Shown: in pieces, positions 27,264 through 36,783 of the stretch | Position numbering within the stretch: position 1 is the stretch's first letter | Layout of the letters: each line of letters begins with the position of its first letter | Origin: Acidipila sp. | Lineage (GTDB): Bacteria; Acidobacteriota; Terriglobia; Acidiferrales; UBA7541 | Assembly (NCBI GenBank): GCA_010365215.1 | Contig: JAAFGT010000005.1 | Span: 1-64,000, forward strand | Direction of reading: 5' to 3' | DNA length: 64,000 bases | Position numbers and translations under genes: made by a program | The notes under the pieces: generated by a model | Database searches by the model: none | Seen by the model: only the letters and a program-made list of their open reading frames with translations | What the model was told of the DNA's origin: nothing

Positions 27264-28277
27264 ATGCACGAAGAACACATCCATTACTCCATTGTGGTGC
27301 CGTTCTACAACGAACAGGAAAACGTCCTGCCGCTGTATATGAAGATTTCTGAAGTCATGGACGGGATCGGCGAATCTTTCGAGATGATCTTCATCGATGA
27401 CGGCAGCCGCGACCGCACCTTCCGCATCCTCAGCGAGATCTTCGAGAACGACCGCCGCGTGAACGTCCTGCGGCTGCGCAGAAATTTTGGACAGACTGCT
27501 GCGCTCAAAGCCGGCTTCGATTTTGCGCGTGGTGAAGTGATCATCTCCATGGACGGAGATTTGCAGCACGACCCCGAGGAGATCCCGCAGTTCATCGCCA
27601 AGATCCGCGAAGGTTACGACATCGCCAGCGGCTGGCGCGCGCACCGCACCGATAACTGGCTGACCCGCCAACTGCCCAGCCGCATCGCCAACTGGATCAT
27701 GGCGCGGCTTTCCGGCGTGGATCTGCACGACTTCGGTACCACATTCAAAGCTTATCGCCGTGAAGTGATCCAGCAGGTGGCGCTTTATGGCGACCTGCAT
27801 CGCTTCATTCCGGCGCTCGCCAGCCTGACCGGCGCCACCATCGCCGAGGTGCCCATCCGCAATATTCCGCGGCAGACGGGTAAATCGAATTACGGCCTCA
27901 GCCGGACAATTCGGGTGGCGCTCGATCTCATCAGCGTGAAGTTTCTGCTTAATTACCTGACGCGCCCGTTCCATTTCTTCGGCAAGCTGGCATTCACCTC
28001 GCTTGCCGGGGGAGGCGCCATCGGTTGCTTCCTGGCTTACGATAAATTCTGGCTGCGCCAGCACATCATGATCGAGCACGGGCCATTGCTGCTGATCGGG
28101 ATTCTACTGATCGTCAGCGGCATCCAGTTCATGTCGCTGGGCCTGATCGGCGAAATGCTCTCGCGCACTTATTACGAATCGCAGAACAAGCCCATCTATT
28201 CGGTGCGCGAAGTGCGCAGCCGCCGCGACGAAGCCGTGGACTCCACCCGCCGCGACTCCGGTCCGTGGCATTCCTGA
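27264..28277 (+). CDS. Membrane-anchored GT2 glycosyltransferase (GtrB/ArnC/DPM1-like)
   Basis: A 337-aa enzyme that transfers a sugar from a nucleotide donor to a polyprenyl phosphate or lipid. The GT-A domain contains 'SIVVPFYNEQENV', 'IFIDDGSRDRT', 'NFGQTAALKAGFDFARG' and 'ISMDGDLQHDPEE', with the DxD-type metal site. Two C-terminal TM helices surround 'LLLIGILLIVSGIQFMSLGL'. It follows the deacetylase closely, suggesting joint synthesis of a modified glycolipid. I chose the second ATG (27264) because AAGGA lies at a better distance. Confidence 0.9.
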   Translation: MHEEHIHYSIVVPFYNEQENVLPLYMKISEVMDGIGESFEMIFIDDGSRDRTFRILSEIFENDRRVNVLRLRRNFGQTAALKAGFDFARGEVIISMDGDLQHDPEEIPQFIAKIREGYDIASGWRAHRTDNWLTRQLPSRIANWIMARLSGVDLHDFGTTFKAYRREVIQQVALYGDLHRFIPALASLTGATIAEVPIRNIPRQTGKSNYGLSRTIRVALDLISVKFLLNYLTRPFHFFGKLAFTSLAGGGAIGCFLAYDKFWLRQHIMIEHGPLLLIGILLIVSGIQFMSLGLIGEMLSRTYYESQNKPIYSVREVRSRRDEAVDSTRRDSGPWHS

Positions 28278-28313
28278 TCGAGCCCGCTTTCCTTTACAGC
28301 AGCCCGCCTACCT

Positions 28314-29213
28314 TTACAGTTCTTGAAGGATGCAATCCGCGATTCGCGCCACCTGAACCATCTCCGCGACGTCATGCACGCGGACAATGTGCGCCCCACC
28401 TAAAATTGAAGCGGTCACCGCAGCCGCGGTTCCCCACTTACGCCGGTCTGCCGGTGCGTCGCCGAGCAGTTTGCCGATGAACGACTTGCGCGAGGCGCCT
28501 ACCAGCAACGGGCAACCCAATTGCGCCAGCTCGCGGAGCCGGGCCAGCAGTTCGCAATTCTGCTGGTAACTTTTCCCGAAGCCGATGCCGGGATCGAGGA
28601 TGAGCTGCGACTTCGGGAGACCGGCTTTGCGCGCGCGCGCTAGAGCGTCACGTAAACCCCTGGTCACGTCCGCCAGTACATTTCGCGCAAACGGCAGCTT
28701 CTGCATGGTGCGCGGCCGCCCACGCATGTGCATCAGGACCAGCGGCACACCGTGCCTGCGCGCCACACCGGCCAGTTCCGGATCGGTGCGCAGCGCTGAA
28801 ACGTCATTGATTATTTCCGCTCCGGCGCCTACTGCCGCCTCGGCCACCGCTGACTTCTGCGTGTCGATAGAAATTGGAACCTTCAGTTTCCTGCGCAGGC
28901 GCACAATCAGCGGCAGCACGCGGCGAATCTCCTCTTGCATCGAGACGCCTCGTGATCCGGGCCGCGTGGATTCCCCGCCAATGTCGATAAGGTCCGCGCC
29001 TTCGCGCTCCATGGCCAAAGCGCGATCCGTGGCGGAATCGGCGTCGAAGTACTGGCCGCCATCGGAGAAGCTATCCGGCGTGACGTTGATCACGCCCATC
29101 ACTAGCGTGCGCTCGCCCAAAACGAGCGTACGCGAGGGAAGTCGCAGTCGAAATCTCCGGCACGGCGGCATTGCCCCATTAAAACACACCTGCGCGCGCG
29201 GAAAGGCCGGCAT
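28314..29213 (-). CDS. folP: Dihydropteroate synthase
   Basis: Folate pathway enzyme condensing p-aminobenzoate with 6-hydroxymethyl-dihydropterin diphosphate. Signatures are 'MGVINVTPDSFSDGGQYFD', 'LIDIGGESTRPGS', 'ISIDTQKSAVAEAA', 'LILDPGIGFGKS' and 'LLVGASRKSFIG'. The core matches normal DHPS length; the first 30 residues are extra and a start at Met15 (29171) is equally plausible. It is separated from the VWFA gene by the divergent NTF2-like gene. Confidence 0.95.
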   Translation of the reverse strand: MPAFPRAQVCFNGAMPPCRRFRLRLPSRTLVLGERTLVMGVINVTPDSFSDGGQYFDADSATDRALAMEREGADLIDIGGESTRPGSRGVSMQEEIRRVLPLIVRLRRKLKVPISIDTQKSAVAEAAVGAGAEIINDVSALRTDPELAGVARRHGVPLVLMHMRGRPRTMQKLPFARNVLADVTRGLRDALARARKAGLPKSQLILDPGIGFGKSYQQNCELLARLRELAQLGCPLLVGASRKSFIGKLLGDAPADRRKWGTAAAVTASILGGAHIVRVHDVAEMVQVARIADCILQEL

Positions 29214-29323
29214 CGGCAGGTTGCCACCGGGGAACTGGCCCGATGCTCTGGCCTGGGATCAGACCTTGCGATATCCTTTTGGACTTCCGGGAGAGGACCG
29301 AATTTTTCTGGGAGAATTCAGCC

Positions 29324-29764
29324 ATGAGCTCGCGGCAGGAAGTCGAAGAAATTGTGAATCGTGAGACACGCGCATGGGACACGCAGGACGTGAATCTTCT
29401 GATCACCGTATTCCATCCCGATATGGTGTGGCCCTGGCCGCCACATGCTCATGCGCACGATCCCATGGAGTGGGCGATGGTCTGGGGAAGGTTCGACCGC
29501 GAGCGCTGGTCTCGCGGATGGCAGGAACTCTTCGACTCGCACACGCTGGTGCACAACGTCCGTCCCATTCGCCGGGTTGAAATTTCCAAAGAAGGCGATG
29601 GCGCGTTCGCCGTAGTGGACGTGGATACCCTGTGGCGTTCGCGCGAGGGGAAAGACTTCCACTGGAAGGGGCGCGCCTGCAAAGTCTATTGCAAGACAAA
29701 CGGCGAGTGGAAAATGACCATGCACACCGGGCTTTTGGAGTATGTCGATTCCGCTATGGAATAG
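29324..29764 (+). CDS. SnoaL/NTF2-like fold protein
   Basis: A 146-aa small soluble protein with the cone-shaped NTF2-like pattern: an N-terminal helix pair ('REVEEIVNRETRAWDTQDV'-like), 'LITVFHPDMVWPWPP', then strands 'FAVVDVDTLWRSREGKDFHW' and 'YCKTNGEWKMTMHTGL'. Such proteins are enzymes or ligand binders; no active site can be named. The ATG is preceded by GGGAG. Its end overlaps the convergent VWFA gene by 11 bp. Confidence 0.8.
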   Translation: MSSRQEVEEIVNRETRAWDTQDVNLLITVFHPDMVWPWPPHAHAHDPMEWAMVWGRFDRERWSRGWQELFDSHTLVHNVRPIRRVEISKEGDGAFAVVDVDTLWRSREGKDFHWKGRACKVYCKTNGEWKMTMHTGLLEYVDSAME

Positions 29765-30974
29765 GCGGCAGGTAATACGCGGGCCGGTGGCGAACGGTGG
29801 CGACCGGCGCTCCCGCCTGCCCTGCGGTAACCACCGCGATGGAAAGAGAATGCCAGCCCGGCTTCGAACTGCCCGCGGCCGGGTAATAGCCCAACGTGTA
29901 CTGGGCAGTGAGTTGGGCGGCGATGCGCTGGTAAATATCTGCCAGTGAGCCAATCTCGCGAAGAAAATAGAGGCGCCCGCCAGCGCGCCGCACAAGCTCC
30001 GCTAAATAAAGCGTGTAATGCGGCATACCCGATGCGGGCGCCTGGTCATCAATTAGCGACACGATCGCGTGCGACGCGAGCCACGCTTCAGTCATCGCCC
30101 GGGGGCGGGGCTGCGTGGAAATGACGTGCAGCTCGATGCCCTGCTCGCCCAGCGCGCGCGCCACATCTTCGAACGACAGCCGGTCGCGGTTCGCACCGCT
30201 TTGCGGAAGCGCGCTCGCGGGCGACCAGGAAAGACCCAGACCACTGTCCTGCCCGTCGGTAACGAGCAGCAGCGCCTTGCGCCCGGCGCGCCCGGGAAAG
30301 AGCTCGCGCGAGACCAGAAAAATTGCCCGATAGATATTTGAGCCCGGGCCCAGATCGAGTTTGACGGAGTCGATCACCTGCTCGAGCTCCGCGCGGTCGC
30401 GCGTGAACGGGAGCAGCAAGCGAGTCTCCCCGCCAAAAGCAGCAACCGCCACTTCGTCCACCGGGGAGAGCTGCGCCGCCAGCGCGCGGGCCGCGCGCTT
30501 CATCTGCACCAGATCGGGCAAGACGCTGGGGCTCGAATCGATCAGCACCACCAGGCTGGCAGGCTCGCGCGCGGCGTCGAAATGCGCGATGCGCTGCTGC
30601 GCTCCATCCTCAAAAACGCGAAATGCCTCCTGACCGAGCTCGCGCACTTGCGAGCCATCGGCACGCAAAACATTGCAGTTCACCTCTACCAGGTTGGTCT
30701 GCGCGCGCAGCCGCATTACGACGCCCGACGAGGCCGCCGGGGACTCGGGATGCGCGGCGCGCGCCGTGGCACGCAGCTCGCCCGCCGCATCACGGCGTAA
30801 AACGAGCGCGTCGTCCAGCCGCTGAGACCGCGGCAACTTCTTGGGTTTCTGCGGGGTGGTCCAGGAAGGGGGAGAGCAGAAAAAAATAGCAAGAACGACG
30901 AGGGATACAGCGCAGCGAATCGTAAAACAACGATGGCGACAAGCACTCACTGCGGCAGCGTCAATCGAGATCAA
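29754..30974 (-). CDS. VWFA-related acidobacterial secreted protein
   Basis: A 406-aa protein with an N-terminal hydrophobic segment ('CAVSLVVLAIFFCS') and one von Willebrand A-like domain. The metal-ion-dependent adhesion motif is intact in 'VVLIDSSPSV' (DxSxS). The N-terminal 'LVEVNCNVLRADGSQVREL' and 'FRVFEDGAQQRIAHF' are typical of the VWFA-related domain abundant in Acidobacteria. It is probably an adhesion or protein-binding module at the envelope. It overlaps the next upstream small gene by 14 bp. Confidence 0.9.
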   Translation of the reverse strand: MISIDAAAVSACRHRCFTIRCAVSLVVLAIFFCSPPSWTTPQKPKKLPRSQRLDDALVLRRDAAGELRATARAAHPESPAASSGVVMRLRAQTNLVEVNCNVLRADGSQVRELGQEAFRVFEDGAQQRIAHFDAAREPASLVVLIDSSPSVLPDLVQMKRAARALAAQLSPVDEVAVAAFGGETRLLLPFTRDRAELEQVIDSVKLDLGPGSNIYRAIFLVSRELFPGRAGRKALLLVTDGQDSGLGLSWSPASALPQSGANRDRLSFEDVARALGEQGIELHVISTQPRPRAMTEAWLASHAIVSLIDDQAPASGMPHYTLYLAELVRRAGGRLYFLREIGSLADIYQRIAAQLTAQYTLGYYPAAGSSKPGWHSLSIAVVTAGQAGAPVATVRHRPAYYLPPIP

Positions 30975-31269
30975 AATCGCGAAGGGGTTTTTCGATTGGT
31001 TCGTTTTTTGCTTTCTTCAGCGCCTCTTCGAACTTGCGGCTCAGAACGTCATCTTTTTTCTGTTCCGCGTCCCAAGATTTCTGGAATTTTTCCTCGCGGC
31101 GCTCAGCCTGCTCGCGCAGCAGGCGCCCGGCATCGGTGAGGTCCACATCCGGGCCGGCCACCGGGGCCGCATGGTGAGACAGCACGACGGCGAGCTGCGC
31201 ATCAACCTTAAGCGTCGCCTGACAGCAGGGGCAGACGACCTCAATGGGCGGCTCGGATTTCTTACTCAT
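30961..31269 (-). CDS. Small zinc-ribbon-like coiled-coil protein
   Basis: A 102-aa protein. The N-terminus has one CxxC ('VVCPCCQATLKVD'), as in half a zinc ribbon. A charged helical region ('LLREQAERREEKFQKSWDA', 'KKAKNEP') likely forms a coiled coil. No second Cys pair is present, so metal binding would need a dimer. It lies between ftsH and the VWFA gene on the same strand. Function unknown. Confidence 0.65.
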   Translation of the reverse strand: MSKKSEPPIEVVCPCCQATLKVDAQLAVVLSHHAAPVAGPDVDLTDAGRLLREQAERREEKFQKSWDAEQKKDDVLSRKFEEALKKAKNEPIEKPLRDFDLD

Positions 31270-31353
31270 CGCCACATCTTACGCCCACTTCCACAGGCAA
31301 AGGAAGCAGCGGCAGCGCGATAAAAATAGAGGGAAAGGGACGCTTGGTAAAAC

Positions 31354-33297
31354 CTATGCCGTTGCCGGCTTTTCACCCTTGGCGAAGCCCGGAGCGGTGC
31401 GCGGCTCCGGCCGGGCGATTTTTGGATCGCTGCTGGGCACCGCCTGGGAGGCGGATGGCGGTGGCGTGGGCTTGATCTTCTCGGGGAGCGTTTTGTTGTC
31501 CAGCAGCATTTTAATCTCGATGGCGTCGAGCACTTCGCGCTCGCGCAGCGCCAAGGCGATGCGCTCGAGCGTCTCACGATTTGTTTCCAGGATGGTGCGG
31601 GCGCTCGAATACGCGGCGGTAATGATTTTCTTGACCTCGCCATCGATGCGGATGGCCGTGTCTTCGGAGTAGTCGCGGTGTTGCGCAATCTCGCGGCCCA
31701 GGAAAATCGCTTCCTCTTTTTTGCCGAAGGCCAGCGGTCCGAGCTCGCTCATGCCCCATTCGCAGACCATGTGCCGGGCGATGTCGCTGGCGCGTTCGAT
31801 GTCGTTGCCGGCGCCGGTAGTGATATGGCCCAGGAAAATCTCTTCAGCCGCGCGCCCACCCATGAGGACGGAAAGCTGAGCTTCGAGGAAAACCTTTGTG
31901 TAGGTGTGTTTGTCGTCGATGGGCAGCTGCATGGTGACGCCGAGAGCCATCCCGCGCGGAATGATGGTCACCTTGTGCAGCGGATCGGCGCAGGGAGTCA
32001 TGGCCGCCACCAGCGCGTGGCCCGCTTCGTGATAGGCGGTGTTGCGCTTTTCATCTTCGCTGAGGATCATGGACTTGCGTTCCACGCCCATCAGGACTTT
32101 GTCTTTCGAGGTTTCGAAGTCGGCCATCATCACCAGCTTGCGGCCCTGGCGCGCAGCCCACAACGCCGCTTCATTCACCAGGTTGGCCAGATCTGCTCCC
32201 GAGAAGCCCGGAGTGCCGCGTGCCAGCACGGAGAGCTCGACATCTTCGGAAAGCGGAACTTTGCGGGTGTGAACGCGCAGAATTTCTTCGCGGCCGCGAA
32301 CGTCGGGGCGGGCGACCACCACGCGGCGGTCAAACCGTCCGGGGCGCTGCAATGCGGGATCCAGCACGTCGGGGCGGTTGGTGGCAGCAATCAGGATGAC
32401 GCCTTCGTTGGATTCGAAGCCGTCCATTTCTACCAGCAAGGCATTGAGGGTCTGCTCGCGTTCATCGTGCCCGCCGCCCAGCCCGGCGCCGCGATGGCGG
32501 CCGACCGCATCGATTTCATCTATAAAAATAATGCACGGCGCGTTTTTCTTGCCCTGCTCGAATAGATCGCGCACGCGGCTGGCGCCCACGCCAACAAACA
32601 TCTCCACGAAATCCGAGCCGGAGATGGAGAAAAAGGGCACATTGGCTTCGCCGGCGATCGCTCGCGCCAGCAGCGTCTTGCCGGTGCCCGGAGGCCCCAC
32701 CAGCAATACCCCTTTAGGAATTCTTCCGCCCAGCTTCTGGAATTTTTGGGGATCTTTCAGAAAGTCGATGATTTCCTGCAGCTCTTCTTTGGCCTCATCG
32801 GTTCCGGCCACGTCCTTGAAGGTGGCCTTTTTCTGATTGGCGGTTAACAGGCGCGCGCGCGATTTTCCGAAACTGAGCGCCTTATTTCCCCCGGCTTGCA
32901 TCTGCCGGAACATGAAAATCCACAGCCCCAGGATGAAGACGATCGGAAGCAGGTTGATGGCGATGTTGATCCATTCGCCGCGCGAGACTTCCTTGATGGT
33001 GATCTGCGTGCCTTTATCGCGCAACGATTTGGTGACGTCGGGAATCGCTTCCTTGGGAATGATCAGGTGGAATTTGCCGTTGGGGTCGCGCAGTTCGCCT
33101 TGCGCTTCCGCGCTGAACTGCCCCAGGTACAGCGTGACGTCTTTCACGTTCCCGCGCTCTATATTAGTCAGGAATTCGGTGTAAGTAGGCGTCTGCTCGC
33201 GCGAAGCCTGGCCGCCGGTCTGGGTCATTTTCCAGAGCAGGACGGCCAGCAAAATCATCACCAGCCAGAAAAGAATTGTGCGTATGGTCGAATTCAC
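31354..33297 (-). CDS. ftsH: ATP-dependent zinc metalloprotease FtsH
   Basis: A 647-aa membrane AAA+ protease that degrades unstable membrane and cytoplasmic proteins. Two TM helices flank the short periplasmic domain (about 5-25 and 110-130). The AAA domain has Walker A '[13 protein letters not shown]', Walker B '[11 protein letters not shown]', pore loop 'FVEMFVG' and the SRH '[20 protein letters not shown]'. The protease has '[12 protein letters not shown]' for zinc. The C-terminal tail is Pro/Ala-rich. It follows hpt and tilS, a classical bacterial neighbourhood. Confidence 0.97.
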   Translation of the reverse strand: MNSTIRTILFWLVMILLAVLLWKMTQTGGQASREQTPTYTEFLTNIERGNVKDVTLYLGQFSAEAQGELRDPNGKFHLIIPKEAIPDVTKSLRDKGTQITIKEVSRGEWINIAINLLPIVFILGLWIFMFRQMQAGGNKALSFGKSRARLLTANQKKATFKDVAGTDEAKEELQEIIDFLKDPQKFQKLGGRIPKGVLLVGPPGTGKTLLARAIAGEANVPFFSISGSDFVEMFVGVGASRVRDLFEQGKKNAPCIIFIDEIDAVGRHRGAGLGGGHDEREQTLNALLVEMDGFESNEGVILIAATNRPDVLDPALQRPGRFDRRVVVARPDVRGREEILRVHTRKVPLSEDVELSVLARGTPGFSGADLANLVNEAALWAARQGRKLVMMADFETSKDKVLMGVERKSMILSEDEKRNTAYHEAGHALVAAMTPCADPLHKVTIIPRGMALGVTMQLPIDDKHTYTKVFLEAQLSVLMGGRAAEEIFLGHITTGAGNDIERASDIARHMVCEWGMSELGPLAFGKKEEAIFLGREIAQHRDYSEDTAIRIDGEVKKIITAAYSSARTILETNRETLERIALALREREVLDAIEIKMLLDNKTLPEKIKPTPPPSASQAVPSSDPKIARPEPRTAPGFAKGEKPATA

Positions 33298-33301
33298 TTG
33301 C

Positions 33302-33898
33302 TTACCTCACCCGTCGCGCCTTCACGGCGCTTCCGCGCCCGGCGCGGGTTGTTTTCTTCGGGTTTGTTCCCCGGCGTGCGGGAATCGAGCCGACGAAAGG
33401 TAAATGTCGATGGATGCCATCGCTTCCAGGCAGTCCAAAACCCACCAGATAGTTAGATGCCGCGGCGAAGCCAAAGTAATCAGGTTTCAGCGCCACCTTG
33501 CGATCCATGGCTTTATCGAAAAGCACGGCCACACGCAAGGACTTGGGACGGCTATCCAGCAGCCGCTTGATCAGAAAATCCAGCGTGACGCCGGAATGCA
33601 AGACGGCATCAACCACCAGTACGTCGCGGCCAGCCAAGTCGGGGTTGTAACTGAAGAAAATCTCCCAGCGCTCGTGGCCGCCTAAGGAAACCTGGCGCTG
33701 CTCCGAGCGGGCAAAATGGCAAACCGTGGGAACGGTGATCTGACGCACCAAGTCGGCAGCGAAAATAAACGCGCTATCGAGCATGACCACCACGTCGAGC
33801 TCGGACTTGGCATAGTCCCGCGAAATGGCACGCCCCATCTGCGCAATGCGCGTGCTCAACTGCCTGGCGCTGTGGGCCACCTTCACTTTTGCGCTCAA
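33302..33898 (-). CDS. hpt: Hypoxanthine phosphoribosyltransferase
   Basis: Purine salvage enzyme making IMP or GMP from PRPP. The PRPP loop is '[17 protein letters not shown]' (normally VEDIxDTGxT), so the acidic pair is partly changed to VDAVLHSG. '[15 protein letters not shown]' is the first loop and '[18 protein letters not shown]' the C-terminal signature. I chose the TTG start overlapping the tilS stop (TTGA), with GAGG seven bases upstream, giving 198 aa. The Arg/Lys-rich tail after residue 175 is unusual. Confidence 0.86.
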   Translation of the reverse strand: MSAKVKVAHSARQLSTRIAQMGRAISRDYAKSELDVVVMLDSAFIFAADLVRQITVPTVCHFARSEQRQVSLGGHERWEIFFSYNPDLAGRDVLVVDAVLHSGVTLDFLIKRLLDSRPKSLRVAVLFDKAMDRKVALKPDYFGFAAASNYLVGFGLPGSDGIHRHLPFVGSIPARRGTNPKKTTRAGRGSAVKARRVR

Positions 33899-35451
33899 AT
33901 GATTTCCTCGGAAATCAGCAGGCCGACTTTTGTTTTGCGGCATGCCGCAAATTCTTCGGCCACCGGCAGGCCCGCAACCCAGGCCAACCGCCCCCCGCTG
34001 GTGAAAACCGGCCAGGCACGCCTTTCGCTCGCTGCAATGTGGCGTTCTCGAAACAGAAATTTTACTTTACGCGCCCTCTGCCTTCCGCGCGGGCGGTAAA
34101 AATCACCCGGCTGCCAATTACGCAGAAGGAAGGGCGGGTGAAGGAGGTCCGCGTCGAGAGCCTCGGCCAGAGTACTAGTGTCGCTCTGCACCGAGGGCCA
34201 GTCAACGACTTTCAGGCAGACTCGCCGATGAATTGCCGCAATGGTCACCCTGGTGGTGCCGTGAGCCGGAATCTCCACGGGGTATTCATAAGACGCTGCC
34301 GCCAGGGCTAAAGTTTCCTGAGGAGAACCAAGCTCGCCGTGCTTATTGTCGGGTTTTCCGGTCGCGCGGCTCCGCGAAAATCTTAAGCGGTCGAATGACC
34401 GTTCCACGCGCACGCCGTGGGGCAGCATCACCCGATGCCCACTGGCTGATTCCCGGGCCAGGCGCAGCACCTGTTCCACGTGTGTGGACGTGATTCCGCG
34501 ATAGTCGCCTGCCACTGCCGCAACAATGCGCCTGAGCAATCGCCGGGAAAGGGCGGGGCCAGCGGATACGGGAAACCCCGGCAACAACCCGGCAAACGGC
34601 TGCAGCAAGTCGTCTATGAGAACCTCTATGCGAACCTCGATGCGGTCGGCGATGCGAACTTCGTTGCCGTTAGCGGCGCCTGAATCCAACCAGGGCGAGC
34701 TGGCGGCGGTCAAGGCGCGAAATCGCTCCTCCACCAGCGCGGACCAAAAAGTCTCCTCGTCCCGCGAGAGGTCCGCCAAGGCGCTCAAACGCGCCACCAC
34801 CTGCGGTTGAAAATCGCGCGTTAACAGAGGCAATAGCTCAATACGCAAGCGGGCGCGAAGCCGTCGTGTATCCGTATTCGTAGAATCTTCGCGCCAGGAC
34901 TGACCGAGCGAGACCAGCCACGATCGCAAATCCTCGCGCCGCGCACCCAGAAGCGGCCGGATGATCTGGTCCCTAACCGGATAAATTCCAGCCAATCCGC
35001 TAAGACCCGTGCCACGCAGAAGATGAGCCAGCACGGTTTCCGCTTGATCGTCCGCGGTATGCGCCACGGCTACGCGCGTGGCGCGACCCTGGTCTACGCA
35101 ACGCTGGAAAAATGCGTAACGAAGATGGCGGCCGGCATCCTCCAGGTTGCGGTGGTGCGCAGTGGCCCACGCTTGAACGTCTTCGCCACCGGCAAGAAAC
35201 TCCAGTCCCAATTCCCGCGCTAGATCCTCCACAAACTTCTGATCCGCATCGGCCTCAACACCCCGCAATCCATGGTGGAAGTGCAGAACCACTACCGAGA
35301 TACCCAGCGGCACGCGCAGCAATTCCAGCAGGCGCAGAAGCGCAACCGAGTCGGCGCCACCCGATACGGCAATGCCCACCCGATCACCGGGCGAAATCAT
35401 GCCCCGGCGTTCGATCGCCTCAAGTACCTGCCGCTGCAGCGCTGTTTTCAT
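33895..35451 (-). CDS. tilS: tRNA(Ile)-lysidine synthase
   Basis: A 518-aa enzyme that uses ATP and lysine to convert C34 of the CAU-anticodon tRNA-Ile to lysidine, switching its identity from Met to Ile. The PP-loop 'VGIAVSGGADSVALL' is present, with 'VLHFHHGLRG' and 'VAHTADDQAETVLAHLLRGTG'. The C-terminal domain ends 'WQPGDFYRPRGRQRARKVKF' plus a substrate-binding tail. The start at 35451 follows GAAG and gives a typical N-terminus. Confidence 0.94.
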   Translation of the reverse strand: MKTALQRQVLEAIERRGMISPGDRVGIAVSGGADSVALLRLLELLRVPLGISVVVLHFHHGLRGVEADADQKFVEDLARELGLEFLAGGEDVQAWATAHHRNLEDAGRHLRYAFFQRCVDQGRATRVAVAHTADDQAETVLAHLLRGTGLSGLAGIYPVRDQIIRPLLGARREDLRSWLVSLGQSWREDSTNTDTRRLRARLRIELLPLLTRDFQPQVVARLSALADLSRDEETFWSALVEERFRALTAASSPWLDSGAANGNEVRIADRIEVRIEVLIDDLLQPFAGLLPGFPVSAGPALSRRLLRRIVAAVAGDYRGITSTHVEQVLRLARESASGHRVMLPHGVRVERSFDRLRFSRSRATGKPDNKHGELGSPQETLALAAASYEYPVEIPAHGTTRVTIAAIHRRVCLKVVDWPSVQSDTSTLAEALDADLLHPPFLLRNWQPGDFYRPRGRQRARKVKFLFRERHIAASERRAWPVFTSGGRLAWVAGLPVAEEFAACRKTKVGLLISEEII

Positions 35452-35615
35452 CAGTAATTCTTCATTGTTATCGCGTGGGAAAACGGAGGCACCCGGCAAC
35501 AGCCTCCAGCGGCCTATCATCTTAGCAATTATCTGGGCAAATTAAGGCAGGCAAGGGTCAAACTGAGGTGCGGAGATGTGGGAAAGGCGCGATCGCAGCG
35601 CCACGGGCGGAGGAT

Positions 35616-36026
35616 CTACCGCTGGTTGGAACCCTGCTCCTCGAGAAGGAGCCGGGTTCGAGCGATGCGCGCGTCTAGTGTTACGGCGGTGAAATAAGAG
35701 CAGCTGGCGCGTTCGCGCTCCGCCCATCCCTCTGCATTCGGCGCAAAGGCGTGGAAGCCAATCCGCAATAGCCCAAGGAAGGAGTGGTACATGCGAATGA
35801 ACCTCAGACCCATCGCGTCACCACCCGCCTCCGGGCACAGGTGGACGAGCTGACTTAGCTTCTCGAAGTCGTCACCCGAAACATGTCGATTCTCGATCCC
35901 GGTGACTTCCCGGGTGGCATCCGACAGCTCGACGCGGCTGGTGGCCGCAATTAAGGCGCGGCAGTACCAGAAAAAGAACTGCAGCAGGGCCAGCGAAGCG
36001 AACACGAAGATAGCTGCGGCAATCAT
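35616..36026 (-). CDS. Small membrane-anchored hypothetical protein
   Basis: A 136-aa protein with one N-terminal TM helix ('AAAIFVFASLALLQFFFWY') and a soluble helical rest with two Cys ('LVHLCPEAGG', 'RASCSYFTAV'). Not recognised. Its start overlaps the stop of the 7-TM gene upstream by 4 bp, so the two are translationally coupled and probably act together. Confidence 0.7.
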   Translation of the reverse strand: MIAAAIFVFASLALLQFFFWYCRALIAATSRVELSDATREVTGIENRHVSGDDFEKLSQLVHLCPEAGGDAMGLRFIRMYHSFLGLLRIGFHAFAPNAEGWAERERASCSYFTAVTLDARIARTRLLLEEQGSNQR

Positions 36027-36727
36027 CTAGTGAGCGTTGAGGGCGTGACCAGGCTCGCCGCCGCCAGGCGCGCCTCCTCAGGGACTTTCCAGAAAGTATA
36101 GGTCCACGCCAATGGCAGCCAAGTGCCCACCAGCGGGGGAAGAATCTTGGTAAGCTCCAAATGCGGGAACAGATTGCGTAACGCGTAAGTGGCCGAATAG
36201 GCGCTGAAGTACACACCGAGCGCCAGCACGAACTGGATCAGCCGCGAGCGCGTTTCGCGCATCTTCATTACCGCGCCCCACAATACGTAAGTCAGAATCA
36301 ATCCGACGAAGTAGAGATTCTGCGAGAGCTCGACCACGAACCGGCCGGTCAGATGCGTCTGGTTCTGCCGAACCATCATGAAACTCACCCACGCAGTTCC
36401 GGACAGCAGCAGCAAGGAAGCGCCGCGAATCTGATTGCTCACTCCCATCTCTTCGAAGACTTGCTGATAAAGCTGTATGACGCAGAAATAGAGCAGAATC
36501 GTGAGCAAGGTGTCCGAGTAATAGTAAAAATAAAAATATTCCGTAGAACTGAAGCCAAAGCGATGAATGACCACGAACTGGCCCACGGTGATGGAAGCTG
36601 CCGCCAGCATGTAAAGGTTGAGGGTGAAATATCGCAGGAGGCCGCGGCGGAATAACGAACACACAATCACGCTGACTTCGAGGACGAAGCCTAACAACCA
36701 CATCGTGTAATCTGCCGGCCCGAGCAT
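36023..36727 (-). CDS. Seven-TM membrane protein of unknown function
   Basis: A 234-aa polytopic protein. Hydrophobic segments lie at about residues 8-25, 32-54, 62-88, 99-120, 130-152, 162-182 and 195-215. Most of the mass is in the membrane, with aromatic-rich helix 3 ('YFYFYYYSDTLLTILLYF'). No kinase or enzymatic domain is attached. It lies 57 bp after the repeat-peptide gene on the same strand and overlaps a small membrane protein downstream. A receptor or transporter role is only a guess. Confidence 0.72.
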   Translation of the reverse strand: MLGPADYTMWLLGFVLEVSVIVCSLFRRGLLRYFTLNLYMLAAASITVGQFVVIHRFGFSSTEYFYFYYYSDTLLTILLYFCVIQLYQQVFEEMGVSNQIRGASLLLLSGTAWVSFMMVRQNQTHLTGRFVVELSQNLYFVGLILTYVLWGAVMKMRETRSRLIQFVLALGVYFSAYSATYALRNLFPHLELTKILPPLVGTWLPLAWTYTFWKVPEEARLAAASLVTPSTLTR

Positions 36728-36783
36728 TACAAATAGTCTAGAGCCTGACCGGCTTGAGAAAGATAGCGACTACTCGGCTGCTG

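Noticed and set aside
28314-35451. An unusual system in the folP-ftsH-hpt-tilS stretch
   Set aside because: The tilS-hpt-ftsH order is a standard bacterial neighbourhood; only the hpt PRPP loop and tail looked slightly odd.
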